From Cinnamomum chago (Eukaryota > Streptophyta > Magnoliopsida > Laurales > Lauraceae), in assembly GCA_038049695.1 (NCBI GenBank), contig CP142451.1:129352001-129416000 (forward strand): 64,000 bases of DNA, in the 5' to 3' direction. The notes beneath the pieces are model-generated. The model was not told the origin of the DNA. It did not search any database and saw only the letters and a program-made list of their open reading frames with translations. Below are positions 48,491 through 61,037 of the stretch, one piece after another. The first letter of the stretch is position 1. Every line of letters starts with the position of its first letter. A program made the translations under genes and the position numbers.

Positions 48491-51400
48491 AAGCAGAGAA
48501 CCTTGGTCTGGTTGATCCTTTCTAATAAACTTTTATCTATAACTTTTGAATTTCTCTTCCCAGTCTGTATGCATCTTTTTATGCATATCAGTACTCAATA
48601 CATGTATATTTGGTATACACACAATGGATTCTGAAGAATTTTTAACAATGCCCCTCCAACTTCCAAATATACAGGCCGAATATGTAATGGGATTAGCTTC
48701 ACCAAGTTCAACACCGTCTGATAAAACATCAGATCTCTATGTGGAGCACCCAAAACCGGTGTCCCACTATCACCCCATAACATGCCTATAACAAGAGGAT
48801 GACAATGAGCAGCAGACAGTCTCCAACCTTCAAAGAGAAGTTACTAATAATTAAATTGAAATTACCATCCAAAAAAATAAATAAACAAAAGTGAAATTCA
48901 TGAGTTAAAGCAACGGCTCACTTTAATTGAACAAGAGTTATTCGATCAGAAAAAAAAGATGAGCATCCTGATGATGAAGAAGAAGATGATTATACCAAAC
49001 TCATACATTATTTACTACATATAAATTTCAGAAATGGTTTAGTACTATAACAATTCTAACAAAAAAACTTTACTTCAGAACTGCTAGGATAAATAGGTAG
49101 TGGTGCAGATCTCAACTGTATCTGTGAAGGATTAATCCCTACACAATACTTAGAAAAAAAACAAATTCCTCAAGAAATACTGCTGATGGTTTCTTTAAAT
49201 TCACTCAACATCCAAAGATGGAAAAAATAGATGAAATAATCAATCCTATAAGCTATAAAGAAAGCATATTAAAATTTTAAAAGATGAAAAAAGTAGCCTA
49301 AACATTGATAAAGAAATTTACAAGGATCATACTTCAAAAAAAAAAATATATATATATATATATAAAAATTTCAAAACAAATGAATAAAATCTTGTTCATC
49401 CAAACTAGGGGGAGAGGTTTCAAAAGTTTAAATGGCATTTTGTTCCTTTACCATTTTGCAAACAGGCCCTCTGTTTCTTTCACAAAAGGAGAGAATTTAA
49501 AAAGGTTTGAGGAGACTTTTATCTTTTACTCATCTACAAAAGGGTAAGTAAGTCATTCTCCAAATTTTTAGGAGAGGTTACAACTTGCAATCAATCAACT
49601 AAATCATCCATTCCCTCTTTCCCTCCCAGCCTTTCTCTACAACTAGATTTGGGCATCTTGGCTTCTTCTTTGGATTGATTCTCAACTTTTATCCATTGCT
49701 GGATTGAATCTCAAAGAACTCTTCAGTTGAATGACCACTAAACTTTATGGCTATTAATGAAGGGCTTGGTTGATCTCAAAGAAAAATATGGGCCATTAAA
49801 AATAAAGGCCGTATTCCTAGTTGAGCTGGCCCCAAATTTTACTCAAATAGTTGGTCCCACTGTATTGTGTATACTATTAAAAATATCATATGCTCAATCT
49901 TATGGTGGGACCAACTCCTATTGGTGTAAAATTTGGGGAACCCACTTAAGAGGAGGACACTTATTCTGAGTAGCATGAATATTATACCTTGATTGTTCAC
50001 CTTTTGTTGACATTGGTGAATGTCTATTAATGGTGTGTTCTCAATCATCTATGCTTCTGCAGGCATCATGGCCCATCAATAGGTTACAAGTAATCAGTCA
50101 ATGGACTTTCAACCATCCATGTCTATCACAAGATTTTGGCAATCTTGTTTGGGCAGCAATGTCTGAGAATTCTCCTACTATATGTGCATACCACTTTTGT
50201 GCATAGTAGTAAGTCGATCTGCAAAATTCCAAATCTAGTAGACTAAGAGGACCTATATATCTGAATTGTGCGAGTAAAGCTCTTTAACTAAGAGGACCTA
50301 TATATCTGAATTGTGAGAGTAAAGCTCTTTATGTGGTTTCTTACTTTTCGAATAAATTGGATGGTAGTGATAGTTTGATATATAACATGGAACTCAAGAA
50401 ATATCATGAACACAAACATGGTTTCTGTAACATAATCACCACTGCATCTTCAACTTTGGATCCAACTTGCTCTGTTGATGTCTTTCATATCACACATGAG
50501 CACCTACATTCTTATAGATTGTAAGTAATTTTGTTTTATCATATCCAAGGAGAGGCCATATAGCCGGAGGCACCTGTTAAAAGGTGTGAAAGCATGAAGA
50601 TTGCCAGGAGTAAGAGAGGGAGAGGGAGACTCAAGAGAAGTTGGAAAGAAACTATTAAACATGACTTTACCTACATGGATCTAACGAAGGACATGACCAT
50701 AAACAGATTTGATTGGCGTCGTCAAATCCATATAGCCGACCCCACCTAGTGGGAAAAAACTTGGTTTGGTTTGGTTTGATTTATATCCAAGGAGAGGCCA
50801 TAAGGTAGCTGAATTATATGCTCACTTTTATTTTTTTTAAGGGTTGTATCAGTGCTGGGTTGTTTCCTGCTCATTAATGCTTTTGTTTACTATTTGGAGA
50901 AAAAATAACAATAGTAAAAAGGTTTAGGCTTACTCTATTAGAAAAGAAAAAGGGAAGAACAACAACTTATCCAACTATTTGTAGTCTTTGACTGACAATT
51001 TGAGTAATCAAGTGGGTTGAGATGCATGTTTGACCGTACTTCTTTAGTATTAGTTATTTTCCAAGTTTGTTATTTGGATTCTATTTTTGTTGTTTTGAGT
51101 GTGGGCATGTAATGAGTCATTTAATATTTACAACACTGTTTATAACAGGCAAGTGATGCTATTGACAATGGAATTAATCAGTACGACACAGATCAGCCTC
51201 CAAAATATGTGAATAATACAAATTTGTCTTCAAGAATTGGACGATGTAATTTGGATTGGATGGATCCTGACCAATCATCTAAGAAGGAAAATGAGGCCTT
51301 TCTACATGCAATGATGCTTGCTGGTAGTGAGTTTTTGGAGGTTAGACATTATTTGAGAGAGGGATATGATCTCAGTTTCCTTGCTGATGTTTTCTTTAGA

Positions 51401-54400
51401 TAATTGCTGTGGGTGGAAAGTTTCCTATTTAAACCTTAAATATTGTTGAAAATGGAATTGAGGAGATTTTTTTTTCCTTGTTCATAGAATGTCAGATTTC
51501 ATGCCAAATCATGGTTACCAGCACAATCCATTGTTATAGAGTCTCTAAAAGCAAGAGGAGATGTTGATCACAGTGGAGAAATCATGACCTTGCATAAGTT
51601 TTGCCCTGTAAGTGATGGCTTTTATTTTTATTCATTAGTAGAAAGTTTTTCTTCAAGGAAGGCGAAAGAGAGATATTCAGGCTTGCCAAAGCCAGAGATA
51701 GGCGGACCAAGGACTTAAATCAAGTTAAATGCATTAAGGATGATGATGAAAAGGTATTAGTAAAGGATGAGGAGATAAAAGAGCGTTGGAAGAGCTACTT
51801 CTACAAGTTATTTAACGATAGCAGTAGTAGTGGCATACAATTGGGGCAACTTACCATTTCTAGGGAAGAATCGAATCATTTGTTTTATAGGAAAATCAGT
51901 AGAGAAGAAGTTAAAGAAGTATTGAAAAAGATGAAGAAAGGAAAAGCGGTTGGACCAGATGGTATCCCTATTGAGGTTTAGAGGTGCTTGGGGGAGGATG
52001 GCATAAGTTGGTTGACAAAGCTTTTTAATGTAGTGCTAAAGAGCAAGAAGATGCCTGATGCATGGAGGAAAAATATTCTTATACCTATATACAAGAACAA
52101 AGGAGATATTCAGAACTGTGCGAACTACCGCGGGATTAAATTGATGAGCCATACAATGAAATTATGGGAGAGAGTTATTGAGAGAAGACTAAGAAGAACA
52201 ACAAACACTTTAGATAATCAATTTGGTTTCATGCCTGAGAGATCAACTATGGAAGCTATCTTTCTCCTGAGAAGGTTAATAGAACAGTATAGAGAAGGTC
52301 AGAGAGATTTACATATGGTGTTCATTGACTTAGAGAAGGCCTATGACCGAGTTCCTATGGAGATTCTATGGAGAGTACTGGAAAAGAAAAGAGTGCGTGT
52401 CGCATATATTGAAGCGATAAAGGATATGTATAATAGAGCCGTGATATCTATAAGAACGACTGGCGGAGAGACTAAAGAGTTTCCTATCACGATTGGTTTA
52501 CACCAAGGCTCAGCATTAAGCCGTACTTGTTTGCCCTAGTTATGGATGAGATTACAAGACATATTCAGGATGAGGTTCCGTGGTGTATGCTATTTGCAGA
52601 TGACATTGTTTTAGTGGATGAGACGAGAGAAGTAGTGAATGTTAAGCTAGAATTGTGAAAGAAAACGTTAGAGGCAAAAGGGTTTAGGCTAAGTCGATCA
52701 AGACAGAATATATGGAATGCAAGTTTAGTCAAAGTAGGACACCTGGTAACTTAGAAGTAAGTTTGAGCACACAAAAGATTATAGAGAAAGAAAACTTTAG
52801 GTACCTTGAATCTATGGTGCAACAGGATGGAGAGATTGATACTGATGTAAGTCACAGGATTCAGACCGAGTGGACCAAATGGAGGAGTGCTTCGGGGGTC
52901 TTCTGTGATCGGAAAGTCCCCTTCAAGGTTAAAGGAAAGTATTATAAGGTGGCGGTACGTTCAGCGTTGTTATATGGATCAGAGTGTTGGGCAGTAAAGC
53001 ATAATCATGTCAAGAAGATGGAAGTTTCGGAGATGAGAATGCTAAGATGGATATATGGGATCACAAGGAGAGATAGGATTAGGAATGAGGAGATTAGGGG
53101 CAAAGTAGGAATAGCACCGATTAAAGATAAAATGAGAGAAAATCGACTGAGATGGTTCGGCCATGTTAGAAGGCGCCCAACGGAGGCACCTGTTAAAATG
53201 TGTGAAAGCATAGAGATTGCCCGGAGTAGGAGAGGGAGAGGGAGACCCAAGAGAAATTGAAAAGAAACTATTAAACATGACTTTGCCTACATGGATCTAA
53301 CGGTGGACATAGCCCTAAACAGATTTGATTGGCATCGTCAAATCCATATAGCCGACCCCACCTAGTGGGAAAAGGCTTGGTTTGGTTTGGTTTGGTTTGG
53401 TTTAGTAGAAAGCTTTTCTTCCTTCTTGTAGTCATCATCATCTCAACTTTATACTGTCAATATAGGGTTGACATAATGAGTATTTGCTGATGAAATCAAT
53501 CGCAAGCTATGTCCAAAATTCTTATCCTGTTAGCTTTGGGGCATAAGAGTGAGCGTGCTCTCTCTCTCTCTCTCTCTCCTTTGAAGTTGAAACTTGTTAG
53601 TGGAAGCTTTTCCACCGGGCCACGTACCCTTTCTTTGCGATAATCATGCATCATGCATCATCGTCGTCGTCGTCACCATCATCATCATCATCATCATCTC
53701 TCCCTCTGTGCGTGCGCGCATCATCATCATCTCTCTTTGTGCGCGCGCGTGCAATGACAACTATAATACTGTTGTTTTCTTCCCTTTTCTTTCGTTATAT
53801 CATATATGGGTAGAATAAATCCTTCTTTCCTAGTAGTAGCGTGTGCTATTAATTGCACATGTCATGTTGCTGACAGTGATAATTCATCCATTTCAAAACA
53901 ACAGTTGTTCAATGTTGAAAGATTCTTATAAATCTGTTATTTCATGCAGTGGAAGCTTCATTTGTTTGAGCTTGAAGAGGAAATGAAGATCGATCCTCCC
54001 ATCAAATATGTACTTTATCAGGTAACTGTCCTGCATCCTCCACATCATATTTGCTTTTGGGATGAGGGTTTTTTGAGTAGTGGAATTTGTCTTCTTAGAC
54101 TTTACTATATTTTTCTCTCATTTGGGGAGTAACAAGTTCAACCAATGAAAGAGAAATTATATTAAAACCTGGCAAGGAAATTTATCCTGTGCAGAAAACA
54201 TCCTCCCAAGTACAAGTAATTTTAGATACCTTCCTCGCCAGATCTGTCAATGTTTTGGCATACTTCAATTTCATTCTATTTATGACACAGAAGAAAATCC
54301 AATTAATGCCAATAAAAGAATCCAATAAATCAAATCCTGTTCAAGGGAATTGGTCATGAAATATTTGTTTTTTGTGAAATATTCTCCTATGGACGTCCGT

Positions 54401-55695
54401 TTGGAACAACCCGTGGGAAATTGAATTCCGCCCATGTGGGGAACTTCCCCTTGTATCAAGGATGGAGATTGAATTTCATGCAAGTTGTTTCCTGTGGACA
54501 TCTACAAGAGAAAATTGCCCTTTGTTTCTCATATGGGGAAATGGTCTGTAATCTGCCTTTGATGCTTCTATTACATGAGGGAGCCATCTTTGTCTGCATC
54601 ACCATGATTAAATTTGTTTCTTTTCATGATAGAGAAGAAAATCCAAGTAATGCCCATTAAAGAATCCAATTAATCAAAATCCTGTTTGAGCGTAATGATC
54701 ATATCCAGAGTATTTGTTTCTCTTATGGGGAAAATGGTCTATAGTCTGCCTTCCATATCTGATGCGTCTATTACATGAGGGAGCCATCTTTGTATGCATC
54801 ACCATCATTAAAGGGAGTGTTCAGTAGTGTTCATCCTCCATGTTTAATGACATGCACGAAAGGATTCTAGCAAAACATTTTCAGCTCAAGGGGGAAAAGG
54901 TAAATGAAAGAGACATCTGATATCTCATTATTACTTTGCAAGGGACAATATACTGAAATGTTTCAGTTCTGATTCATGTGCCCTGCTGGTGTACCATGGG
55001 ATATTAGACCCTCTGGGATAATCCTGATATTAGAGCAACTGGTTAGCCATTTGTGGCTCAACTTGGCACAACACTTAATGACTTGTGCCTGAGATGACTC
55101 TGGAGTATGGTGTGGACCTGAGTTTTAGGCCCAGAACTAAAACCAGCAATAGTCACATTCACTTTGTGGAATCCTTGATCGGATTATTAGGAATTAGGAT
55201 AGTCTGATGAAAGCAATTTTTGGTTGAGTGTATCGGTCAATCAAAAGTGTTGCTCATGGAATACATTATTTGGAGAATCATGCACATGCTATGTATGCAG
55301 TACACTACAGAGGCATGAAAATAGTTTGTGCAATTGCAACTTCGTTACTCCATTGAATATTGTGTATGCCTTTGTTTTTTAAAAATTCCATTGCATGATT
55401 TTACCATTACTATCATGAATGCATTGTCAGTTTTAACAACTATGTTTAATTCCAGCCTTAATATTGTAGGACGACAGCAGCAAACATTGGCGAGTGCAGG
55501 CAGTAGCTTTATCCCCAGATAGCTTTGAAAGCCGAAGACCTTTCCCATCCCAATGGAGGGGTTTGAGGGGACGAAGAGCTTTCAAAGGAATCTGGTATAC
55601 CCAGCTGTGTTTTTGTTCATATGAGCGGTTTTATTGGTGGAAATCAAAGTTATGATGGAGCATTGGCCATGGCCAGAGCTGCATTAAAGCTCTGA
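47116..55695 (+). CDS. MYG1: MYG1 family exonuclease/hydrolase (UPF0160), 7 exons, two +1 shifts
   Basis: Exons: 47116-47409, 47832-47988, 48190-48288, 51149-51340, 51488-51607, 53950-54021, 55470-55695. All junctions are phase 0 GT-AG. MYG1 is a DHH-like 3'-5' RNA exonuclease of nucleus and mitochondria in animals and yeast. Visible: [15 protein letters not shown] near residue 65, [46 protein letters not shown] and the ending [12 protein letters not shown]. About 385 aa if uninterrupted. Exon 2 is 157 bp (156 expected), with an extra base at GGGGTTTT after DHHQKG; exon 7 is 226 bp (225 expected), with an extra G in AGGGGAC. Either the assembly has homopolymer errors or the gene is freshly broken. 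The start may be 47116 (a possible mitochondrial leader) or 47194 (MAASSPKK). Five residues TWATH sit in the DP..DRYD loop. Confidence 0.88.
48447..48486. repeat. (AT)n microsatellite
   Basis: About 20 uninterrupted AT units in a MYG1 intron. Confidence 0.95.
49830..49938. repeat. Short hairpin MITE-like inverted repeat
   Basis: CCCCAAATTTTAC-CAAATAGTTGG and its complement CCAACTCCTATTGG-GTAAAATTTGGGG enclose a ~45-bp loop. The superfamily is not assigned and no flanking duplication is seen. It is inside MYG1 intron 3. Confidence 0.6.
50561..50782 (+). mobile_element. 5'-truncated RTE LINE with 20-bp target duplication
   Basis: 222 bp matching the last part of the LINE at 51655-53401: GGCACCTGTTAAAA, the GAGAGGGAGAGGGAGAC block, the AGCCGACCCCACCTAGTGGG end and a (TTGGT)n tail. 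ATATCCAAGGAGAGGCCATA flanks both sides (50541-50560 and 50783-50802). It is in MYG1 intron 3. Confidence 0.92.
51655..53401 (+). mobile_element. 5'-truncated RTE-clade LINE with reverse transcriptase remnant
   Basis: 1.75 kb in MYG1 intron 5, flanked by TTAGTAGAAAGTTTTTCTTC (51635-51654) and a copy with one mismatch (53402-53421). The RT core is readable: [47 protein letters not shown], then LLYGSECWA and [10 protein letters not shown], and a C-terminal RNA-binding-like part ending [13 protein letters not shown] after PIEV (TGG to TAG likely), a one-base loss at about 52520 and other stops make it inactive. It ends in a (TTTGG)n tail. The same family made the short copy at 50561. Confidence 0.95.
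53527..53760. repeat. Low-complexity CT / CAT-repeat tract
   Basis: (TC)n near 53560-53578, then CATCGTCGTCGTC and (ATC)n runs interspersed with GCGCGCG near 53650-53755. It is in MYG1 intron 5 just after the LINE and appears to be microsatellite sequence only. Confidence 0.75.
54291..54812 (+). repeat. Interleaved duplication in MYG1 intron 6
   Basis: Block A (GAAGAAAATCCAA.. to GTATTTGTT) occurs near 54291-54375 and 54641-54722. Block B (TATGGGGAAA.. to GCATCACCAT) occurs near 54531-54610 and 54724-54810. The order A-x-B-A-B suggests a duplication followed by loss of spacer. Confidence 0.65.
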
Positions 55696-56650
55696 CAAAA
55701 CCAGCCATTCAACTGATTAAAGATTTTGGTTGAGTCTTTAACTGGCCCAAATCGAGTAAATTATTTTTGTTTTCATTGGCTTAACAAATTACAGATTACA
55801 GATGCAAATTCATTGAGTTTGGATAGATTGCCGTTAACTGAAAACAGGTTTTTGCTTTATTCCCAGGGGACATATCCATTTGCTAGAGTGGTGCTTGTTT
55901 ATTAAGTGCACCACATCAACGATGGTTTAGGAATAGTTTAGATCCTTGATATACATCAATTGTATGGTTTCCGTGGTGAGTTGTAGTTACCTTTTCATTT
56001 TTTTTTTTTTTTCAAATGCCAGTACCGTCTTTCCAGCAGGTAAATCTCCACTAATGGTCGTGGTTTACAAGGCATCAGTTAAATATGCTGTTACATTTTA
56101 AATTACTACCATTTCAAATCACCATCATGTTTCTTTTTCTTTTGTTCCACATATTAGTAGAGTGACAATAACAATACAAAGGAATACCCACTGCAGGTAA
56201 TCAATCCATCAGTTCCAATTGAGTCCCAATTTGTCCTGGATTTTGAGGGAAATTTTGGAAAAAGCAAACGGGTGGCAACATTTTCTTACTGTTGGTTGAA
56301 TAAATAGAAGCAACTGCTAGTGATGTTATTTTTCAGATTTTTCACAGAGCGAGATTTTAGAGAAACTGTTAGGACTGCTAGCAGATGTCAGATGGGATGA
56401 GACTCGGATAGTGACCTGACATGATCTCACTCAGGTTTTATCTCTCCTGTTTTTTGCCCTTTTTTGGGGGCCAAAGAGACTCACCTTTTAGATTATCTTG
56501 AGGCACAGGTTCGTCATTCTCTCTTTTCAAAGGCACACGTGTAAGTGTAACCCCCGATTCTTTCTGCATAATATATATAATAGAAACGTCAAAAAAAGGA
56601 AGATCTGTCCCACCGTTTCCTATTTTCACATTCGGAGTGGTCTTTCTCGA

Positions 56651-57013
56651 GGGTCCGTTTGGGTTAATTTTCCCTCCTCTTGTTTGGGAAGTAAAAAAGT
56701 AAAGAGAAAAAAAGTGAAAAAAGTATAATTTTGTTTGTTTGTGAGGTACAGAGATAAAGACTATTTTACCCTTATTTTGGAAAAAAATTCAAATAGAGTC
56801 AAGGGTAATTTAGTCATTTCATCACTCCTTCATCACTTTCTCTTCATTTTCCCCCTGTTTTGGGGGGGGGGGGAAATTTTTGAGGGAAAAATGGTACTTT
56901 TTTCCTCCATTTCCCCTCCCTCATTTTCACTCCCCCCTTTCCAAACACCTCCCAAAATCACTTTCCCCCTATTTTTTTCCTCCCCCCATTCCCCCTCCTT
57001 CCCAAACAGACCC
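56651..57013. mobile_element. Non-autonomous TIR element with strand-biased composition
   Basis: Ends GGGTCCGTTTGGG and CCCAAACAGACCC are near-perfect inverted repeats. The right half is strongly pyrimidine-rich (long CCCCTCCC/TTTTCC runs) and there is a G9 run near 56866. No clear target duplication, so the superfamily is not set. Confidence 0.6.
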
Positions 57014-57404
57014 TTAAAAAGTTTGGTAAAAGTAACAGTCGGCAATTCCAAATTCACCATGGAGTACATATAATTTAACTATGGAGTACATATAATTTAA
57101 CACTGCCAAATTTACAAATGGACCCTCAAAGAATTCTTATTTTAACAAAGTGGGCCACCGAGACTAGCTTTGCTACTGGATGTGCCCTTCTCACTTATCA
57201 TTCATGGTTCCCTTGGATGGCCACTGGACACAATCCATGCCCCTCTTTTCCCTTTCTTCCTTCAAATGCTGACCATCAATGTATCCATTGATATTGCTAT
57301 AGAGGCCTCCCAAATAGTAAAACTCTGTCATTTTGGTTTTTCGGTCCTCCATTGAAAAATATTTATATATATATATATTATAGGGCATCCAACCTCTTTC
57401 AAAA

Positions 57405-57483
57405 AGGACTATTCCCTCGGTGGGTTTAAAACCACAACCTCCGATTTCTAAGTCGTGATCCTAACCAACTAAGCTACCCCTGG
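57405..57483 (-). repeat. tRNA-like SINE head
   Basis: On the minus strand, GGGGTAGCTTAGTTGGTTAGGA (box A-like) and GGTTTTAAACCC (box B-like) are spaced as in a tRNA. The acceptor stem does not close, so it is read as a SINE-like relic rather than a tRNA gene. Confidence 0.45.
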
Positions 57484-58398
57484 ATTTACTTTGAAAAATA
57501 ATTTTAAAAAAGAGGTTCTTGAGCGAGAGTATTGAAAAAAAAATATATATGAATTTTTATTAAAATATAAAAATATATGATAATACTTTTTTCATCTGGA
57601 TGGTAACAATTGAGTCGGGCCTAGTAGCCTAAGTGTGGCTGCACTGTGTTTTTAATTACCACTGAAAAAGTACATGCATCAAAATCATGATATGAATGCG
57701 GTCTATTTGCTATGTTTGTTTTAAAATTTGTAATTGATTTTATTTATGTACAGTTGACAATTTAATGATGGGCAAATATATATGGAGACTCCTGCTGTTT
57801 AGCTAGAGAGATAGATGTGTAACAGAATTTACTCTCTTTTTTTCTTTTTTTTTTTAATTAAGTTTAGCACAGACACATTTTGCTAGCATGTATGCAAATC
57901 TGTGGGTAGGAGGGCTTGTGAGGCAAGTCCATGAGTGGCTGAGGTCTCATGCATTAGGAAAGCATGGCGGGTCCCACTCTGATAGAAATAGAAATAGGAA
58001 TTACCCATGTGTGAACAATCTAATGGTTTGCCCACTTAAAGTTTCTTTGAAAACTTTCATACAACGAATATTATAGGTCCTAGGCATGATGGTCAGCCCG
58101 GATCTTGGAAATGGTAGGCCCCACCAAGTATTGTAGATGGGGCGTGGCCGGGTGCGAATCAGAATATGGACATTGAGAGAGCCATTGTGGAAAAAAAAAA
58201 AATTTCTTAGGAGGCTATTGCCGAAAACAACTTTAAATTTTAATTAAATTAAAGGGTCTTTTGGCAATTTAGGGGGAGTCATCGCCCCTGCAAGCCCCAT
58301 CTAGTTCCGCCCATGGGCGTGGCACCATACTACAGTGCAACCCCGCTGCCGCGACCTTCGCTCATACCATTTCATACTACCTATGATAATTTTTCTTA

Positions 58399-59265
58399 GG
58401 GGATGTTTGTTTTTTTTCATTTACATATGTAATTGAATCATATGGGTAATGGATACACAAAAATCATGTTTGTTTGGTGTGATTTTGATTCACATGTATA
58501 AAATAGTTGTGTAAATGGTGTGAAAGATGACCCTTTTTGTGCATTGCATTTGCACACCTCAAGAGGTGTGAAACACTTTCACACTGCACTGTTACCATGC
58601 GGAGTGCTACAGTGCCTCACTGAGCAGTCCGCCTTTTTTTTATTTTTTATTTTTTTGGGCCCCACTTGTAACATCCAGACCATTCATTCTCTTAAGAAGC
58701 TCAAACACGGCCATGTGTCCAATTTTCAACCGTTGATGATGCATGGAGGTTGAGATATGATCAACATAATCACAGCCGTTGGATTAATCTATTGTTACTA
58801 ACATATAGCAGTCCGCCTTTTATGATTTTTTTATTTTGTTGGGACCCACCTGTAAAATCAGGACCGTTCATATTCTTCAGAAGCTCAACCACGGCCATGT
58901 GTCCAATTTTCAACCATTGATGATGCATGGAGGTTGAGATATCATCAAACAATATACAACCAATTGTTACTAACATACCCAGTCCGCCTTTTATGATTTT
59001 TTTAATGTTCTGGGCCCCACCTGTAAAATCAGGACCGTTCATATTCTTCAAAAACTCAAATACGGTCATGTGTCCAATTTTCAACCATTGATGTTATTTG
59101 GATGTTGAGATACAACTTATTCATGGATTCACATGTGAAATGTTATACTAGTAACAAACAGTGGAATCTGATCCATATGTGAGTCATTTACATATGCAAA
59201 TGCAAATGACTCACATGTGGGTCATTTACATATGTGAATCACTTTCACACGAAACAAACGACCCC
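58399..59265. mobile_element. PIF/Harbinger-like non-autonomous element with internal tandem repeats
   Basis: Ends GGGGATGTTTGTTT and AAACAAACGACCCC, with TTA on both sides (58396-58398 and 59266-59268). Inside are three repeats of about 171-184 bp starting CAGTCCGCC at 58625, 58809 and 58980, each carrying CACCTGTAA-ATC, ACC(G/A)TTCAT and CATGTGTCCAATTTTCAACC. No transposase coding. Confidence 0.8.
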
Positions 59266-59904
59266 TTATAAAATCGAGACGTACAGTTTTTCAATGTTTG
59301 CTGTCTGCAGTTGTACAGGTGATTATGCACCACAGACATACATAGAATTTCCTATTTCGGGCTGGCTGTCCCTTTCCATTTATTAAATGAGAGGGGCCAA
59401 CCAACAGTTTTCCATTTCCAGACATCCACCTTTTCTTTTGGGGGTAAAGGATGTATTTATTGAAAGGTTAGAAAAGAGACAACATAAAAAAAAAAGGGAT
59501 AAGGATCCCCCCCCCACGTGGAGGCTCCTGTTTTTTGGACCAAATAAGTAGATAACGACCACTCCTCAAGTGGGCTGAGGAAGGCTCCGAGGGATATGCC
59601 AAAGTCCCTCGGTAACCGCCTACAATATGAAAAACTATGATGAGCATAAACAAGTAACCAAACAGCACTCTGCCTAGATGGCCCATACATCCACGTTACG
59701 AACGTGTCTGATCTGAAAGAATATTCAAGATATTGGCGCCGACATGGTTGAACAGCATCGGGCTATTGTTGAGTCTACGCCAAGCCCAAATTACAGAGTG
59801 GTTGAACAACTTGGCGAGGCCATACTTGGCACTGGCTTCAAGCTTGTCTCGTCATCACAAGTCCAGCTCCAGTATTTGCAGGTTTAGTTTGGCACACATT
59901 GAAG

Positions 59905-60215
59905 TTGTGCAATGGGTAAATCAGTTGGTCTAAGACCACGGACTGCATTCGGAGGTTGTAGGTTCGAAACTGCATTACTATACCAGGGCTACTGGAGAAT
60001 TTATCAGACTTCCCTCTAGGCCCGAAGGGATTAGTCATACCCAAACTCACTATATTTATGTATCATATATTTGGTCGGTTGTTGTAGGTTCGAAATTGCA
60101 CTATTACACTAGGATTACTGGAGAATTTACTTGGCTTCCATCTGGACCTGAAGGGATTAGTCCTATCCAAACTCATTGTATTTCTGTATCATGTGTTTAG
60201 TACAGTTACAATTGC
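59905..60215 (+). repeat. tRNA-derived SINE-like element with duplicated body
   Basis: Box A-like GGTAAATCAGTTGGTC and box B-like GTAGGTTCGAAACTG lead a body that is partly repeated: GTTGTAGGTTCGAAA.. TACTGGAGAATTTA.. GAAGGGATTAGTC appears at about 59955-60050 and again at 60080-60175. Confidence 0.55.
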
Positions 60216-60219
60216 ATTA

Positions 60220-61032
60220 TTATGTATTGTATATTTCACAGAATACACTTGCACAAGTTATATCGTGCATATATTAATTGCATTAGTTTTTTATATAATA
60301 ATATAACATGCATATATTATATCTGATTGGGTGTTGGTTGGTTGGCATAAGGTGCGAGTTTCCTCCCTGTATCTTGTGTTTGACACCCTCCAGGGATTAG
60401 TATTGTTGAGCTTTGACACTACTTATTGACATCCCTAATGACAAGAGTGAGGGTTGATCTCAAGCTCAGCCACCAGACTTGGATTTTCATCAGGCCATGA
60501 CAAGCAGTTTTTCGTCAAATACAAAACTTAGGTTTAGGGGTGACCGTGGTTGTCTATAGATTGAAACTCTACCAGTATCGGAGTCCTTCGTTTTTCCAAT
60601 GGGTTAGGAGATCCAACCCCCGGCCCGGACTTGACTCGGATATACTACACCCAACTTGGGTTAACACATTTAACCCAATCCAGCCATACCAAACTTGTAC
60701 AAGTTTGTACCAAGTCCTATTCACTTCATGTACTATTATATTTAAGTTTAGTTCTTGACCAAAAAACACATTCCATGGTACAAATATATGAAGGCACGGT
60801 ACCGTTAAAATCAGTTCTGATATGTAGGTAAACTTTAACCCAACCAATTTAAATGGGTTATGCGGATCAACCTGAAGGTCACCCTTATCTTCCTTCCATA
60901 ATTTTTTTTCCAACTCTAACGGCCCCACCAATGCATGCGCCTGCCTGCCTCCCAGCCAAAACCAGCAGCGTCGTGCATGAATGTACCATATAAGCGCGTG
61001 CGTGTGAAGAGGTAATCAACTAACATCTTCCA
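60220..61032. other. Gene-less stretch before the solo LTR
   Basis: A/T-rich, with short ORFs lacking recognisable content. Nothing further seen. Confidence 0.4.
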
Positions 61033-61037
61033 CATGT

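Noticed and set aside
53644..53760. Possible CRISPR-like array from repeated CATCATC units
   Set aside because: Simple microsatellite in a plant intron, with no spacers.
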